Counted from the first letter of the stretch, positions 35,118 through 48,715 are shown. The stretch is 64,000 bases of DNA from Todiramphus chloris collaris (GCA_025345505.1 JANVCC010000030.1:5129532-5193531), one strand, 5' to 3'. Made by a program: numbers and translations. Notes: generated from the sequence alone by a model not told the origin.

Positions 35118-38100
35118 CCAAGACAGGTGATGATAGGGAGAAAATGAAATGATGATACAGAAGCAAAACAAGTAAGTGCCACACCAAATGTGTAAACTGT
35201 ATCACCAGCCTGTTTAATATGGACAGAAAGCCTTCTCATGTTTCAGCTTCATTTATGTACTGGGAAATCAGAATATTGTCAAGATGATCAAGAGGTTGTA
35301 TTTCTTCCTTCATATGTGCCTCTGCTTCAAAGATGAGGCAATTAGTTGCTAGTCATCTGGTTTTTGTTCATTACAGATTTCTTTTCCCCTCTTTTTCCTT
35401 TTCATTTATACATACGACATCTTTCTGTTTGTACTTTGAATATGCAACTGGTTAGAACTTTCTGTTTGTAGAAATGTAATTGTTTTGTTTGGTTGGGCTT
35501 TTTTTCAATTTCAACTTGGAGCAAAAAATGGAAATTCAGCTTTTTAGGAAATGTGTATGTGACAACCCCACTTTTAGTTTCAGTCTGCTTCAGTCTAGCT
35601 TTGGAACTCTTTGGGTCACTTTTTGTACACTGTCACCAATACTTAAAGTGCTAGTGAATGTTTCACTACAGGCTTTGCTAATGAAATACAACAAATACCT
35701 GATATTCAATGCACTTCTTAAATTAATTGGCTATTTGTGAGCATATTTTTTAAATATAATGGAAAATTAGCCATAAAATATTATTTTTCTGTTCTTGGAT
35801 TTTAATATGTTCAATAAAACAGGAAAAATAAGAAAGTCCTGTAAAATTATCACGCCCAGAAAATATTCTAAACCAGAATGATTTGAAAGAATTTTCATTT
35901 CAGTAATCCATACTTGGCTAGTCTCTACCATACAGACTAAGAAAAATAAACTCTTATCAGTTGTATGGTATGGATGCTTTGTATGGTAAACATCAGGCAC
36001 CTGAACTTCAGTTACTAATGACACTTTGTGACTTAATAGATGCAGTGTCTTTGTCCTGCCTGTCTCAATTACATGGCTGAAAGACACTTTCAAGACTCTC
36101 GTAGTCCTGGAAAGCACTAAGAAAGTTCTCTTCCAAATACCTTTTCTAAAATCCAGTGTGAGTAAATATCTGTGGCAGCTGTTGTCTTTTCCAATTTCAC
36201 CCTCTCCTTCTCAGAATGTTGAATTTTATTGTTTTTCTTAATGTTTTGATGTACATTGTTCTCTCTAGTCCTTAATAGTCACCTAACAGCTTTGAGAAAA
36301 TGATTTTCAGTGAAAGACAAAGGCCAGCTTACAGAAATCTATCCTAAGACACAGAAAATGTAATTGACTCTATAAATAGAAAATTCAGTTTTGCTTTTGA
36401 AGTAGGAAGCAGTGGAACAATTTCCAGTATTGAGGCAGTTTTTATTTCTATGAGACAGGTCCTATTCCTCAAATTAATGTATAAAAATATCAGTAACAAG
36501 ACTTTGATTAGAGAAGAATTAACTCTCTAAATATTGATTGACATTTATAATGGAAATAATATTTGGACTGTAAGTTGGAACGCAAACAGTTGTATAGGGA
36601 AAAGTGTGTGTTACTGTTGCTATTTTCAGTTTAAACATAATGATCCTGCTCTGTAGCACTCTGCTTGGCCTTTCCCATTTTTCACTGGGAACTCATAAAT
36701 ATTTAGTTTAGTTTCTATATTACCTGAGAACTTAAAATATATTCAGTAGTGTCACAGGCTTTACCTATGTATTCACTAATGCAAGAGAAGTTACAGGAGA
36801 AAATAATAATATATTTGGTACGATTGTAACAATAAATTTCAGTTTAGAGTAAGACTTTAGTGTCACTTACTGTCCATGTCTAATAGGAATAAATCCAGAG
36901 AGGCCAGTAGAGTAGAGATAATTCAGAACATCTCAGAGACTCTGGCTATTACTCGATTTGCTCTGTTAGCACATCCTATCATGACACTGGATGGAAAGTC
37001 ACACAGTGCCTGAGGACATGCCCAAAGCCTACAGGCTCTCACGCATGAGTACATTTCAATGACACTCACCACATTGATTGCAGTCAGAGCTCTTGACTCA
37101 GGAGTAGAGAGAAAATAACCCCACTCTGCCTTCAACCTTCTGCCCACATGTTGCTTTCAAATATGGTCTGTGCAAAATCCAGCTTCAGCTTTTCAAGAAT
37201 GCCTAGGCTGGTTATTAGGAGACACATTTTATAAAATATTTCAATATCTAGGGAAAAATCAAAACTGTGACATGTCTGAGTACAGGAATTGCCTATGTCC
37301 AGTTCTTATTTACTGGATCAAGCCATGAAAGAAACATGAATGCAGGAGAACAAGTTATGCATTTCTTGTAGAGTCTGGATAGAGAATAAAAAGGAGGGTT
37401 ACTATATAACAAACGTGTGATTTTTGGTAGAATACAAGGTGAAATATCTAAATTTGATTTAATGAGACCATCAACATTTACAGTTTAATGCTGTTTCATC
37501 TCTAAAAGAAAAAATGTAGGCAAAAGAGATGCATGTAAAATTATCATGAAAATGTTATGATTGTAACTCATGACTGTAAAAACTTACGTTGTTGAGAAGA
37601 GTATTTTGAACTTAATTGATGTTTAAGTACCTTTTCACTTTTTTTGAGTACTGTTGTTTAAAATCATTAGCCTAGCATTAAAGATAGAGAATATTTACCA
37701 TGTTATTACAAGCTGTTTAATTTTCTTAGATGTACAGTGGATTAATAGATTACTAAAATAGGTTTAGAATGCATTTCCCCCCCTTTAGCTCAGATTGTTC
37801 TGATCTTTCTGTGGTTTTGTCACAGTAATAGAGAGATAAAACCATCTGTCATATGAAAATGATACTATGCACAAAGTATTCCTTTGATAAATATGGTGAT
37901 AATTAAGTTTTCTTATTTATCTGACAGGATTTTTGAAGAGGTGTAACAAAAATTCTACAGAGCTTTGTCTGGTTAATCAGTGTCTTTATCATTAGCAAGT
38001 ACTAATATTTCCTTTATTGTCTTTGTGTCTTTTTTTTTTTTTCCCTTCAATGACTACAGAGAAATGTGGAATAAATTCAGAAACTTTTATCTGTGTACTC

Positions 38101-41100
38101 TGAAATTGCTACAATTCTGTAAAAATAAGTAAACTTGGCTTTCTTTCAAAATATACACATATTTTAAAGTGCATTTTAAATTATAGTACCCGATATTACT
38201 GTCTAGATCTATTGTATCAAACCATATTAACTATAGTTAAAAAGAACAAGGAAACTGTTGCTTGTGTAAGAGTTTAGTGTTAAGATGTCAGGGAAAAGAG
38301 CAAAGACCATGAGTAGAAAAATGCAGAAGGAGGAGTAAATGAGAACTGGCTACTTCCTTTTTTATGGTTTTCTTTCCTGCATTTTGCTGTTATTGACCTG
38401 TGTTCTGAATGACCTCATTACTACAGTTTAAGGAATTATTGTTCCTCAGTTAAGACTCAGTAATGGACTCTGTAATTCTCTAAGTTTATTTCAAGTGCAG
38501 AATGAAATATGTTAGCTCAAACCATGATAATTACTCCATAATTAATATTCATTATTTTAGGAGAGCTAGAAAATTTCACTGTAAGAGAAAATGAATACAA
38601 AATGAATATAAACAAACAGTGTATACTGGAAGCACTGGATACTCTATTTTGCCTTCCTAAATTGGTAGTTATTTCTCCATGAAAGTAGAAAGTAGTTCTT
38701 TCCATGAAGAACTTCCTATGACTGGAGCTCACAAGTCTAAAAAACCCTTTATTTTGTCATTGATTGCTTTCTTTTCTAAAGTGGTTTACCCATATTCATA
38801 CTAATAATCTTATGAATTATTGCAACTGTACTCATGTCTAATTTAATTAATTATACCAGGATTATCTTCTTAAGTTTAAATGCATTTTCCTTTTCTTGAA
38901 ACTGAGATTGACTCACAGTGACCTGGATGGTTTAAAATTTTCCTTTTAATGGGTTTTAAACACTAAATTATCGTTAATGTTGCTTTTTTCTAAGAGCAGA
39001 AAATTTTCTTACTAAGTATAAATAGGGTTTGATATACCATATTATAAAGTTTCATCTGGGCTTCTTTTTTAGTGTACAGTAGTTACAGTACTAACCATGA
39101 ACTGATGAAGTGCTACAAATAATCTGAACTGCAGTATTGGTTAAGGCTACTCCCAAGAGTAAAGACGGGATGGATCAGAAGGTATCGGCAGGACCAAACC
39201 CCACATCTAAAGAGGGCCCTGGGCTGACAGAATATCTGGAAGCAAGCCTTCCATAAACACTTTGCTGCATCCCTGCCACTTGTCACTTTGACCATGGTGA
39301 TCTTGCTCCACAGCAAGACTTATCCTGCAATGAACCAAGTCACGCTCTTGCTTATTTGAAAATGGATCTAAGTTCTTTTGGACCCCTATTTAACACATTA
39401 CGTGTTCTGTTTAGTGAATTTATGTCCACCATGAATACATTTTTATAAAGCTAAAACCCTAAAATGAGTCTAGCTACAAACAGGAGATAAAAAGCTAGTT
39501 TTCTCTTCCTGCAGGTGTTTGAGTTAGGAAGCAAAACGCACATTTCCTACAGCGAGAAAAATCAAAGTGCCTGTATGAAAACAATGAATGGTACCTCTTC
39601 AAGTAAAATAAACAAGGCAACTTTTTATCTTTTTCATTTATAGCAGGAAGCCGCAAAGTTACTGCAGTTCCAATTATGTGGATGCAGCAGCTTTTTCAAT
39701 GTGAAAAATATCAAGATTATATATTGATCTGTTTCTTCTGGTTTCTTAACTTGCTTTCAGTCTTTTTGCTTAGATTTGTAGTAAAGTTTGCATTGGACAA
39801 AAAAGGGAGGGAAAGGGCAAATTTTTGCTTTTATCATGCATATATGCAGGTTTGCTCTGCTATCAGCAGGACAGCACAAGAGAAATACTTTGAAAATTTG
39901 CTTTGCATAAAGTTGGTTTGAGGTATATGGTTGCATTCAGCAAGGAATACAGGTAGGGATGTATATGTAAGGGAAGTATATGTATATGAAGGGCAGATGA
40001 TTACATACAACTGCTAGGGTGAGCTGTGTTTTTAATCTACTGTTTACTATTTGACTCTGGGGAAGAAACAGGAGTGCATAACTGGTGTCCTTCAGATTAG
40101 TTCCCTGAACTTACATGGGCAGCACCCTTTCTTTGCCTCTAATATGTAAATCCAAGTGATATCATAACTTTGCCTGGAGAGCCAAGGCTCACTGCTGGTG
40201 TGTCGTACTTTCTATTGTGAAAAAGTGCATTATCGCACTACTTTCTGAGACTATTCTGTGAAGAATCAGCCTGTATAAAATTTGACTTGCTAAATGATTA
40301 AATTCTACTTTCTGGAAGAAAAACAGGCAGTTTGACTTAGGTTTTACTTCTAAGACCTTGTAACAATTATCATCCTGTTTGATATAAAAAAAAATAAAAT
40401 AAAAAATCATCTTTGGAAAAACACTTTGTCCTTTCAAAATTGCATGTAGACTTATTTTGATGAAAGAAGACTATTTCTGCACAAACTAATGTTTACCTAT
40501 GAGAATTAGACTTTGCATTAGATGTTTTCTGGTCTTCAAAGATGCAAGACAGAGATTTTATTTCTCAGGAGTAGCAGCTCCATATTGTTGAAGCTGAGCA
40601 TTCAAAAGCCAGATCTTACGCAGATATAAAGAGGGAGCAAGACAATACAGAGAAGCAACTGAGCTCTATGAACATTTCCTTCTTACTCTTCTGATATTAG
40701 GGAGCTGAAAGAACACAAATAATAATATTGATGGAGGCATGAAAAAATCATGGGACTCTATGCTTTTCATTTTCTTCTTGCTATGGTTACTGACTCCACA
40801 AAGTGGTGAATCTTAATTTCTTGTAAGCTTTTCCATAGCAAAGAAGTAAATAAATTTATCTTCTAGAATGATAGACTTGAAAATCATGCACTTTTGCTTC
40901 TGTGGTATATTTTTGGAACATGATTTGCAATTATAATACTGCAAATGCATATGTGCTTTATATTCATTATTGATAAAACAATGACTGTCTAAATTAAAGT
41001 AAAAATGAGTACTGCTTGAATAAGATGGACACCTTGAGAAATGGTGAAGTTGTCATTAGATTCTTCAGGAGAAAATTTGACTTTGTTTTATTTAAAAGGG

Positions 41101-41164
41101 ATTGATCAACAGTACTTTTCAAATCTGTGGTCTTTACATTAGACAAATAGCTTACTAGCCCAGC

Positions 41165-41400
41165 TGATTTGTATAAGGCTTGTGTGTAAGTAAAAGCAAT
41201 ACCCTAATTATTGTCAAATCACTGCAATTGCCTGGTGACATTTTTGCTATTGTATTCTCATCAGGCATGACCTCCTATTCTGCAAGGTCTCTCCAAATCT
41301 TGATTGAATTGGCCATTTATTGATCATACCTTCATGCTAATGCAGTATAACATTTCACATGCAATTGAGATGATTATTAATTCAGAGGAGAGGTGGCAGA
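41165..41400. promoter_or_regulatory. Possible conserved non-coding element
   Basis: A repeat-free block holding CCTAATTATTGTCAAATCAC, GCAATTGCCTGGTGACA, CATTTATTGATCATACC, GCTAATGCAGTATAAC, ATGCAATTGAG and GATTATTAATTCAG. The density of homeodomain, POU-like and E-box-like words in a low-redundancy block is typical of deeply conserved enhancers. It cannot be confirmed from one genome. Confidence 0.33.
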
Positions 41401-44203
41401 GTGTTTCCCACAGGATATACTGAAACATAAATTAAGTAACCAAAAGCAAGGATATTGGGGGGAAAGCAAAACAAATAACAAAACACAAACGAAACCAATC
41501 AAACAAACAAAACCAACAACAAAAAAAAACCAGGGTGGGGAGGGGAAATAAAAGGAAAACAGGTATTGAACTTTATTTTTAGAGAAAGCATATATTTTCT
41601 TTCTAGTCTTTGGAACAAAATTGCTTCTTTACCTGAATCAGTACTTGAAGAAACTTAGGAGTATTGTATACAGTAATTTCAGGTAATTCCAAATGATCAT
41701 AATAAAAATGTAAAACAGAAACATAATTAGGTGAAATCCTCATATACTGTGATAATAAGAGATCTATTGAACTATGAAAGCCTGCTTCTCTCTGAGCATT
41801 AATGGACTGTGACTTTGTAGACTTTCTTGTGTTTAATCTACTGAAAATTTACCCCACATACAAACTATTTTCAAGGCAACAATGTTAAAAAAAGAGAAGA
41901 AATTTAGTACGCAGTGCACCAGTGTCTTTGATAAATTGCCTTCTGGTTTATTTGGAAAATGTTCTTGAATATTGATTAATTAAAATTATTTTACTATCTG
42001 TTTTACAAACATCTGGTTTAATTAAACTCTAGGGATATAGGGACCCAAATTCTAATTTACTATGTCATTAAGTAGAAAGGAATGTAAAATCTTATATATC
42101 TAGTATATTTGGTTATTGTGAAATAAATTATCTATTACTTCTCCAGACAGGTTCTCAAATATCAACTCACAAATACAAGGCATAATTATATGTACTTTCA
42201 AAAGAAGATGCCATAAACCAGAGTTCTTTACTCTGTTGTTTCCATAGTTAGTGATTTATTCAGAGGTCTCAGCAGTTCATTAAGAGCAAATTATGAAGGA
42301 TGCAACATGGAAAGGATTTGGGTTTCCAAACTGAGAAAAATCTGTGCATGGACCTGCGCCATGGTTGCTAACAGCTAAAATGAATACATTTTTTCCATAC
42401 AATTTTTTTTTGGTGGACTTCAAGGTAGTAAGTTATATTAAGATTAATACACTTATATCTGTAAGAATAATCAATGCTCAGCTTTTCTTCCTGTTGGCTG
42501 GTGATTGGTTTTGTTTGTTTTAAATTTCTAAAAATGTTCAGATTTTCATTAAAATTTCAAACATGTAGAAAAATTGATTAAAAAAAAATAAACAAACTCA
42601 GGAATTCCTATGGAGGAAAACAGATGGACTTAATATTTCAATTTGCACAAAAAAATGCTAATAGAAATTCAGCTCTACACATACCAGCTATTAAGGATAT
42701 TTAGTTGACTTTAATTATTTTTCTTAAAATTAATCAGCCTGAAAATATATTAAGTGTGAACTCAAAAGCAAAATTGCATATGTTCATAAAGTTTTACAAA
42801 TTAAATCCAGAGTTTTACATTATTTATATGCTGATCATTGAACTAATCTCTCTCTTTTTTTCTTCATTGAACTCACATTTAACAGCTTCTAGAGATCTTG
42901 TCACATGATCTCTCAAAAATCCTAAGACCATGGTAATAAGATGGATTTAGGACAACAAATGTGCTTACAAATGAACTGTGACTGAACTTAAGGATTGTTG
43001 AGATCAAGGACACTAATTATTATATATAGAGATTCATGTGAAATTTAGATCTGGATTCACAGTAAATGCTCACTAACTTCAAAGTATACGTTCTTATCTC
43101 ATGTTCCTCTTCATTTTTAAACAATTTTTAAAATAGATATTTACAAATGGCCACATTGTAGAAAGTAACATGTCTAAAATAAACTTCTTTAACTTGAATC
43201 TATAGTCTTAAATCCACCTCTAGCCATGTTCTTAGGCTAATATGACAACTGTAATTTGAGTATTTTAGGCAGACTCTGTGGGATGCTGAACTAGAGTGGA
43301 AATAGTAGATGAATATTTTTAGTGAGAAACACTGCAGTCTTTACATTCATTTTCACCTTCAACTCTACCTGGCCTTAACTTTACAGCTGAGACATATGCT
43401 TCTCTGGGCTGGAAAATGTGACCATAACTGACTTTAACCTGAACACTTAACTTAAATGTTTGTCTTTTTCATGTTTCTTCTCCAATATTAACAGAACAGA
43501 ACAATATTTTGAGAACTATCTCAGCATGCTGTAGGCCTGGTCCAGGTAGCAAGTAGGCTTTGCAGCAGCATAAGCCCAAAGGTTATCCCCAGTTCTACTT
43601 ATGTGTTCTCACAGACATCCATACTGTGCAATCACTTCTGTACACTACTCTAATGATGTCTTTTGCTCTTTTCTGCTACTCTTCTCCCCTGCTCTTGGTC
43701 CTACTAGAATTACTGTTTCAGAATCACAAGCTTTGCTTGTTCTAGTAGGGAAGAAGACTTAGCATTTAACCCCAGCAGAGCACAGCCTCGCAGCTACAGA
43801 CAAAATATTTACACAGGGAGGAAGAAAAGGGCAGGAGTTCAGGTCACCCCTGCTTAAGCAAGGAGTAAGCTTTCTTATTCGTGAGTTCATTTCCATCTCT
43901 CAAGGCCTTTGGGTCACTCACACACAAAAAATTTCTTACAGTTCAACATCTGTCCACCTCCAGCAAGGAAAGACACAAGACAAGATGGAAATAACAAACT
44001 TCTGGTTTTATTGTCAAAAGTTAGCCTAAACAGTTGAAAGCTTTTTTCCCCACAGATAATCCCAGTGAGTGTATGGATAGGAAAGTTTTTACAAATGAAC
44101 ATCAGTGGTTAGGGAGCGTTTGTCTTACAGATCTCAAAGGTATTTCCTTTTCCCCCCAAATCAGTCTTTCAATATCATAGGCAAACATGTCGTTAAATAT
44201 CAT
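41401..44203. other. Unique non-coding stretch
   Basis: Includes an A-rich CAAA-type low-complexity patch (about 41466-41532). Otherwise AT-rich unique DNA; no gene or repeat family was recognised. Confidence 0.55.
41466..41532. repeat. CAAA-rich low-complexity tract
   Basis: A chain of irregular CAAA, CAAAC and AACAAC words ending in a poly-A run. Possibly the tail end of an old insertion. Confidence 0.75.
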
Positions 44204-44495
44204 TCAGAATTTAAGCTCCCTTAGGCCAGAAACAGAGGAAAATTTATAAGAAGATTCAGTGAATAAAAAATTCCATCTGATATTTAACCTGTCAAGCTTC
44301 TTTAGCAGAAGAACAAGTGGGCTTGTTTTACCAGTAGAGGTGCGGTTGCTGTACTTCTCTGAGAACCAGGTGAATTGTGGTGAGATCCATGGCTGGTCCA
44401 GAGCATTGAGATACAGGTGCACAGACCCATCTGTGGGTCTGCACATCTCCTTCCACAGTGAGCTTCTCAAACATGGCCCAAAGGCTCTTAAACTC
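44204..44495 (-). other. Unexplained minus-strand open frame
   Basis: One minus-strand frame stays open for about 95 codons through a stretch that is less AT-rich than its surroundings. Its middle reads DGSVHLYLNALDQPWISPQF and FTWFSEKYSNRTSTG, with four Trp in total and an NRT glycosylation-type site. I recognise no family. It has no clear ATG start (frames open from a TTG or further upstream) and no strong splice pair, so a chance open frame is the more likely reading. It could also be a decayed coding exon. A small hairpin with arms AGACCCA/TGGGTCT lies inside it (44417-44444). Confidence 0.15.
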
Positions 44496-45839
44496 AGAAT
44501 GAGTTTTTACTAGTATCTGAACTGTAATTCTTACTTGTTAAATATAAATTCACAATTTAGAGAATGTATTTTCACAGTATTCCTGGAGGAAAGCTCCTTT
44601 ACACATGTGTATCCTGCCTGAAAACTGGAACACACCTGAATATCTTCAGTGCAAGACTACTCAACACCACAAATACAAGATTTATCTTCAAGATATGTTA
44701 TGTCTGTGGGATACGTATCCACGAAGACAAGTGCAATCTCAGGAGAGATTCCGATCTTTAACGGTTTTGTGGGGTTTTTTTTTAACTTTTTTTGGGTTTT
44801 TTCCCCTTTGTCTTCTTTCAGATCTTTCATTCAAACTCAAAACAAACCCAAAAGCACCTGAGGATTTTTTGACAAGCATACAGAGGATCATTGGTACCAT
44901 AGAAATTCCAGAGGGTTTTTTGTGTGTTGTTGGTTGGTGAACAAGTTTGCACTTGTTTATTTGTGACAATGTTGCTTACTACACAGTATGAATACCTGCA
45001 TCCTTTGAACACTAAGATTCATCACATGCGTTTCTGTAATTCCTTAGAATTATTTTGCAGGCAACAAACTGCACAAGTAACTTGTTATGAAAGAAAAAGA
45101 AAACCCAATTGATTAATTGCATACAATTTGTGAATACTATTTAAAAATAATAATAACCTAATTCACCTCATAAGTCACCTTTGAAAGAACAGATTAGAGG
45201 TATATTAGTTTGGAACTAAAGCTAATCTTTAGACTCGAATGCCATAAAATCAAGTGCCTAAAGGAGCATTTAACATAGGCACTTATGTTTAGAGTTGTTA
45301 GTACTCATGGATTGCATTAACATTTCAAGGATGTGAACTCTGACCAATTAAAGCACAGTTAGCACAGAAAAAAAAAGGTAGTTGGGTTTAAATTAAAATC
45401 CTGAGTTAAGCATTGCCAAAGCTACTAGTGAGGTGTTTGCACTTCTGAATGCCTCTTTAGAAAGATGTCTCAGCATTGACTGGACTCAAATGTAAAGAAA
45501 TACTATGGCTGATACTGCATGGGAATGACAAAAAAATGAACTATGACATCTTTTGGCTTTAACATGCATGAATATATATTATTAAGCCTATTTTACTGAT
45601 GCATTTACTAGAAAAGACTATTCATTTCATGACATTTGCCTGATTATATCCACTGCAAGCTTCAGCCTTGAACATCTCCTAAAATGCAGGAAGGAAAAAG
45701 ATCACTGACCTGTATCTGAAATCTTTCACCTAAAAAATAACTTTACTATACTCTTTTGTGGTGCTGTGCAAATCTGGTTTTTATTACCAGTGAAACAGCA
45801 GCCACGCATCTGGTAGAAGAAAGGAAATAAATGTGTCCG
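44496..45839. other. Unique non-coding stretch
   Basis: Contains a T-rich tract with G spacers (44766-44810). Overlapping short frames on both strands around 44564-45112 have no recognisable domain. Confidence 0.5.
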
Positions 45840-46052
45840 TATGTGCAAAGCGTTGATGAATACAGCAATTAGTTATCCAGTGGCTTATCATTGCTTATTA
45901 ATTCTTTATTACCATTACACATTGCTTGCAGTGATTTACTGCTCTTTATTTGTAAATCTTTCTTCATGCCTCAATGCCCAATGAGGATGTGTGTGTATCT
46001 GGGATATATCAAGCTCTGCCCTACAAGCTGCAGCTGCCATTTTCTCTTGCAG
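45840..46052 (+). promoter_or_regulatory. Possible conserved element upstream of a candidate exon
   Basis: A unique block with GCAATTAGTTATCCAG, TTATCATTGCTTATTAATTC, TTTATTACCATTACAC and GTGATTTACTGC, all homeodomain-like words, ending in a pyrimidine-rich CATTTTCTCTTGCAG that serves as a good splice acceptor. The style matches a conserved non-coding element or a conserved intron flank. Confidence 0.3.
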
Positions 46053-46252
46053 TTACATGTGTCCTGAGGGACTACGGCTTTTCATCATGAGCCATTCCTC
46101 CTTGATTCAGTTGGGAACTGCAGTCGGGACAGACTTTATATTATGAGAAATGCAATCTCTATGTGTTCTACCCCTGAATAAAAATAGCAAGGAAGACATT
46201 CTACTACGTAAGAGCCGAGCAAAGCTTCTAGCTACATACAGTCCTAGTTGAG
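46053..46252 (+). ncRNA. Possible exon of a spliced transcript (A)
   Basis: This 200-base segment lies between a strong acceptor (tract TTTTCTCTTGCAG) and a strong donor (TTGAG before GTAAGTAC). An ATG frame starting five bases in runs 29 codons (MCPEGLRLFIMSHSSL...) to a TGA, then other stops follow, so it cannot be an internal coding exon in that frame. It could be a 5' or non-coding exon. An AATAAA occurs inside at about 46176. A second possible exon lies 707 bases downstream on the same strand. Evidence is splice words only; no transcript is known to me. Confidence 0.22.
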
Positions 46253-46959
46253 GTAAGTACTGATGGGATGTAGTAATGGCCAGAAAAAAAATAAGTTCTT
46301 ACACTGCTCTGAGTAAAAAATGAACTGAAATAACTTTCACATCACTTCTTTTAAATGCTTTGAGTCAAATCTGTAATGTTTCCCCTTTGGTATGAGCAGA
46401 ATGATACGAAGGATACATTTTTTTCAAAATGTTATCCTTTTATTAAACAATATATTGTGTTCTCTTCAAATTCTATCCTGTTCAGGTTCTACAGAGGCTA
46501 GACTGATCAGTAAGGTCTTTTTATATTTCTGATAGTGGCCACTTCCAGTAATGGGGGAATGTTGATACCATCTGATCTCAGATATGTGCCAAAAAATGCA
46601 GACTCTGTTGAATCAGGAGAAGTGATGCCCACAGGCCACACAATTGCTCTTGTCTGATTTATGTGAAAATATATGCTAGATATTCATGTGCCTGGGGTGA
46701 AAAGACCTACAGGTCTTTTACACATACTGTTCTTAAAAACTCATTTCAACTGAAGTAACTGTCCCAAGAAATTCTAATTGTCACCACACTACAGTGCTGT
46801 TTTTCATAAATTGTCCCACATTTCAAGAGGCATGGTATATACACTGAAATGACCTGATCACAGTTGCAGTATTCTCCTTTCTTTTTTTCATTTTCTGAGT
46901 CCAGATTCAATGACTGAAGAAAAGAAGGTGGGGTTTTAAACCACAGTGTCCTTTATCAG
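46253..46959. other. Possible short intron or unique non-coding DNA
   Basis: It would be the intron between the two possible exons: it starts GTAAGTAC and ends in a CCTTTATCAG acceptor-like word. Otherwise unique sequence. Confidence 0.2.
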
Positions 46960-47036
46960 GGCCTGATTAAAGCTGTCACATGAACTACTGGAAATCAAAA
47001 TTGTGAAGAAGCCAAACCAGCATGATCTTAGGCAAG
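46960..47036 (+). ncRNA. Possible exon of a spliced transcript (B)
   Basis: A 77-base segment after GTCCTTTATCAG and before CAAG/GTAAGA. All three plus frames contain a stop near the start, so it would be non-coding. The acceptor is only moderate. It pairs in strand and spacing with possible exon A. Confidence 0.15.
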
Positions 47037-48064
47037 GTAAGATTTATTTAAGACTGGTCATGTGTGGTTTCTCTTGCTTTCTATTTGACTGATGAGTGCT
47101 TTTGCATTGAATATAATCTGAATTACAGCAAAGAAGACTCCAAATGATAAGCAGCACTGTTTGCATCCCACTGTCCTTGGTCATACAAGCAGTACTAGGT
47201 GCCCAGCAGCCTTTCTATGTATGTAGTATGAGGATGTGTTTTGCCTCCTCACTTTCAATTGAACAATGAACAGTAAACGAGGGATTTCATGGCTCCTGGT
47301 AATGTTCCTACAGAATAATTATGCACTGAGTTTCAATGGATAATGCAGCTAGCTGGAGCGTCCCTAATGGCATCAGAAATGTTTGCATTTCTTGGAAATA
47401 ACAGATTTTACTATAAATCGTACTTTTTGTAAATCAATCAAAATATGGTCAAAAGTGAAATTAAAAAAAAAAAACAACCCAACAAACCAACACACCAAGA
47501 ACAATTGTTGTTTGAGATGCATGTGGAAAAAGTGTGCATGTTTTTGTGCATCTGCTATACATGGGTACAGAACCATTTTAGAATCAGCACTGGCACAGTA
47601 GTTTCTCTTCTAAACTGGGCTCAGTTAGTTAAAAAAAAAAAAAATTGTAATTCAAAAATGTTGTAGTTCCAGAATACCTGTTAAGTATGAGTATGGTAGG
47701 CTGTCCTTTATTACACACTGAATTCTCTTTAATTGCTTTTAGTCTGTATGCCAACAGATATGAAAGACAATAAAGAGACTAACCTTTTCCTGTAAGCCTG
47801 ACACATGATACCCAATTTCCATTTCCCACTGCACTTTTAGAATGATCAAGCTTTGTTTGTTTGAGTTTACTATTTATGATTATAAATTATCTAGCCATAA
47901 CTGAAGTCATTTGCATAAGAATATCATCTTCTATCAAGAAGGATTTTACCACTTGTGTTTTAATATTGTAACATCCTGTTAGTAGTTGGATAATTAAAGG
48001 GATAACGTAAACTCTAATTTATTGTAAAAGTTACCCTAAAAAGGAAAAAAAAAAGCTGTTGCAG

Positions 48065-48110
48065 TGAACATAAGCCAAAGCTGCTGAACATAAGAAAAGA
48101 TGCTGAAGTC
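48065..48110. repeat. Imperfect 23-bp tandem duplication
   Basis: Two related copies, each starting with TGAACATAAG and followed by an AAAG(C/A) and GCTG region. Confidence 0.6.
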
Positions 48111-48204
48111 AGTAACTGATGTCCCTGGCATTTTATTGTTCAAGCTGAGAGAAAAGCAATGAATAAATATGTTATACAAACACTAAACTTCCAGGAAAAG
48201 GTTT

Positions 48205-48265
48205 TCTGAGGGGTTTCTCCCTGAACTAAGGAGTGTGCTCAGGGTTCTTCCCGAACTAAGAGGAA
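48205..48265. repeat. Imperfect tandem duplication, period about 31
   Basis: GGGTTTCTCCCTGAACTAAG and GGGTTCTTCCCGAACTAAG are spaced about 31 bases apart with a partly shared spacer. Confidence 0.65.
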
Positions 48266-48688
48266 CATTGAAGTTAAGGAGAAGCATGGAAAAGTGATTT
48301 TGATAGCAGTAGTGTACATACAGGCACTAACCTGCATAGGTAGCAAATGTCCTGTCCTACCCCTCGTGGAAGTGGTGTGAGTATCCTTCAGACAGTTGAT
48401 AGCTCTGTCCTGTAAGAGGATAAGGACTTAAGTATTAGTGGGCTGAGACATCAAGACAATGAATGAATTTGGGTTATCCCACTGCAGCCTTTGAATAACA
48501 GGAGAACAGGGAGGGTGGGAAACTGGACTAAGACTAGCAGAGCTTGGAAATGATTCTCATATGTTTATACTGATAGTCCCTCTGCACATGCACCATGTGG
48601 AGAAATAAGATTAACTAAATTCCATGGCCCTTACACATTGTAAAGATGCACCAAAATATTTTCCTGAATTAAATCCTAATCTCTACTT

Positions 48689-48715
48689 CCCCCCCCCACA
48701 CCCCCCCCCACCCAC
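48689..48715. repeat. Poly-C tract with A interruptions
   Basis: Nine C, then ACA, nine C, then ACCCACC. Likely hard to sequence accurately. Confidence 0.9.

Larger units (their letters stand above)
34454..41164. other. Unique non-coding stretch
   Basis: AT-rich and mostly unique. It contains an inverted repeat TGCTAAAC/GTTTAGCA (34993-35012), a 17-T run (35101-35117), and a T-run near 38030-38042. Open frames up to 116 codons (35767-36117, minus) match nothing I know. No interspersed repeat was recognised, which is a long repeat-poor run. Confidence 0.55.

Noticed and set aside
35767-36117. A 116-codon minus-strand open frame
   Set aside because: AT-driven composition, no domain and no promoter or splice context.
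36923-37147. A 74-codon minus-strand frame with a GTGAGT donor-like site inside
   Set aside because: No matching acceptor of good quality and no recognised domain; treated as chance.
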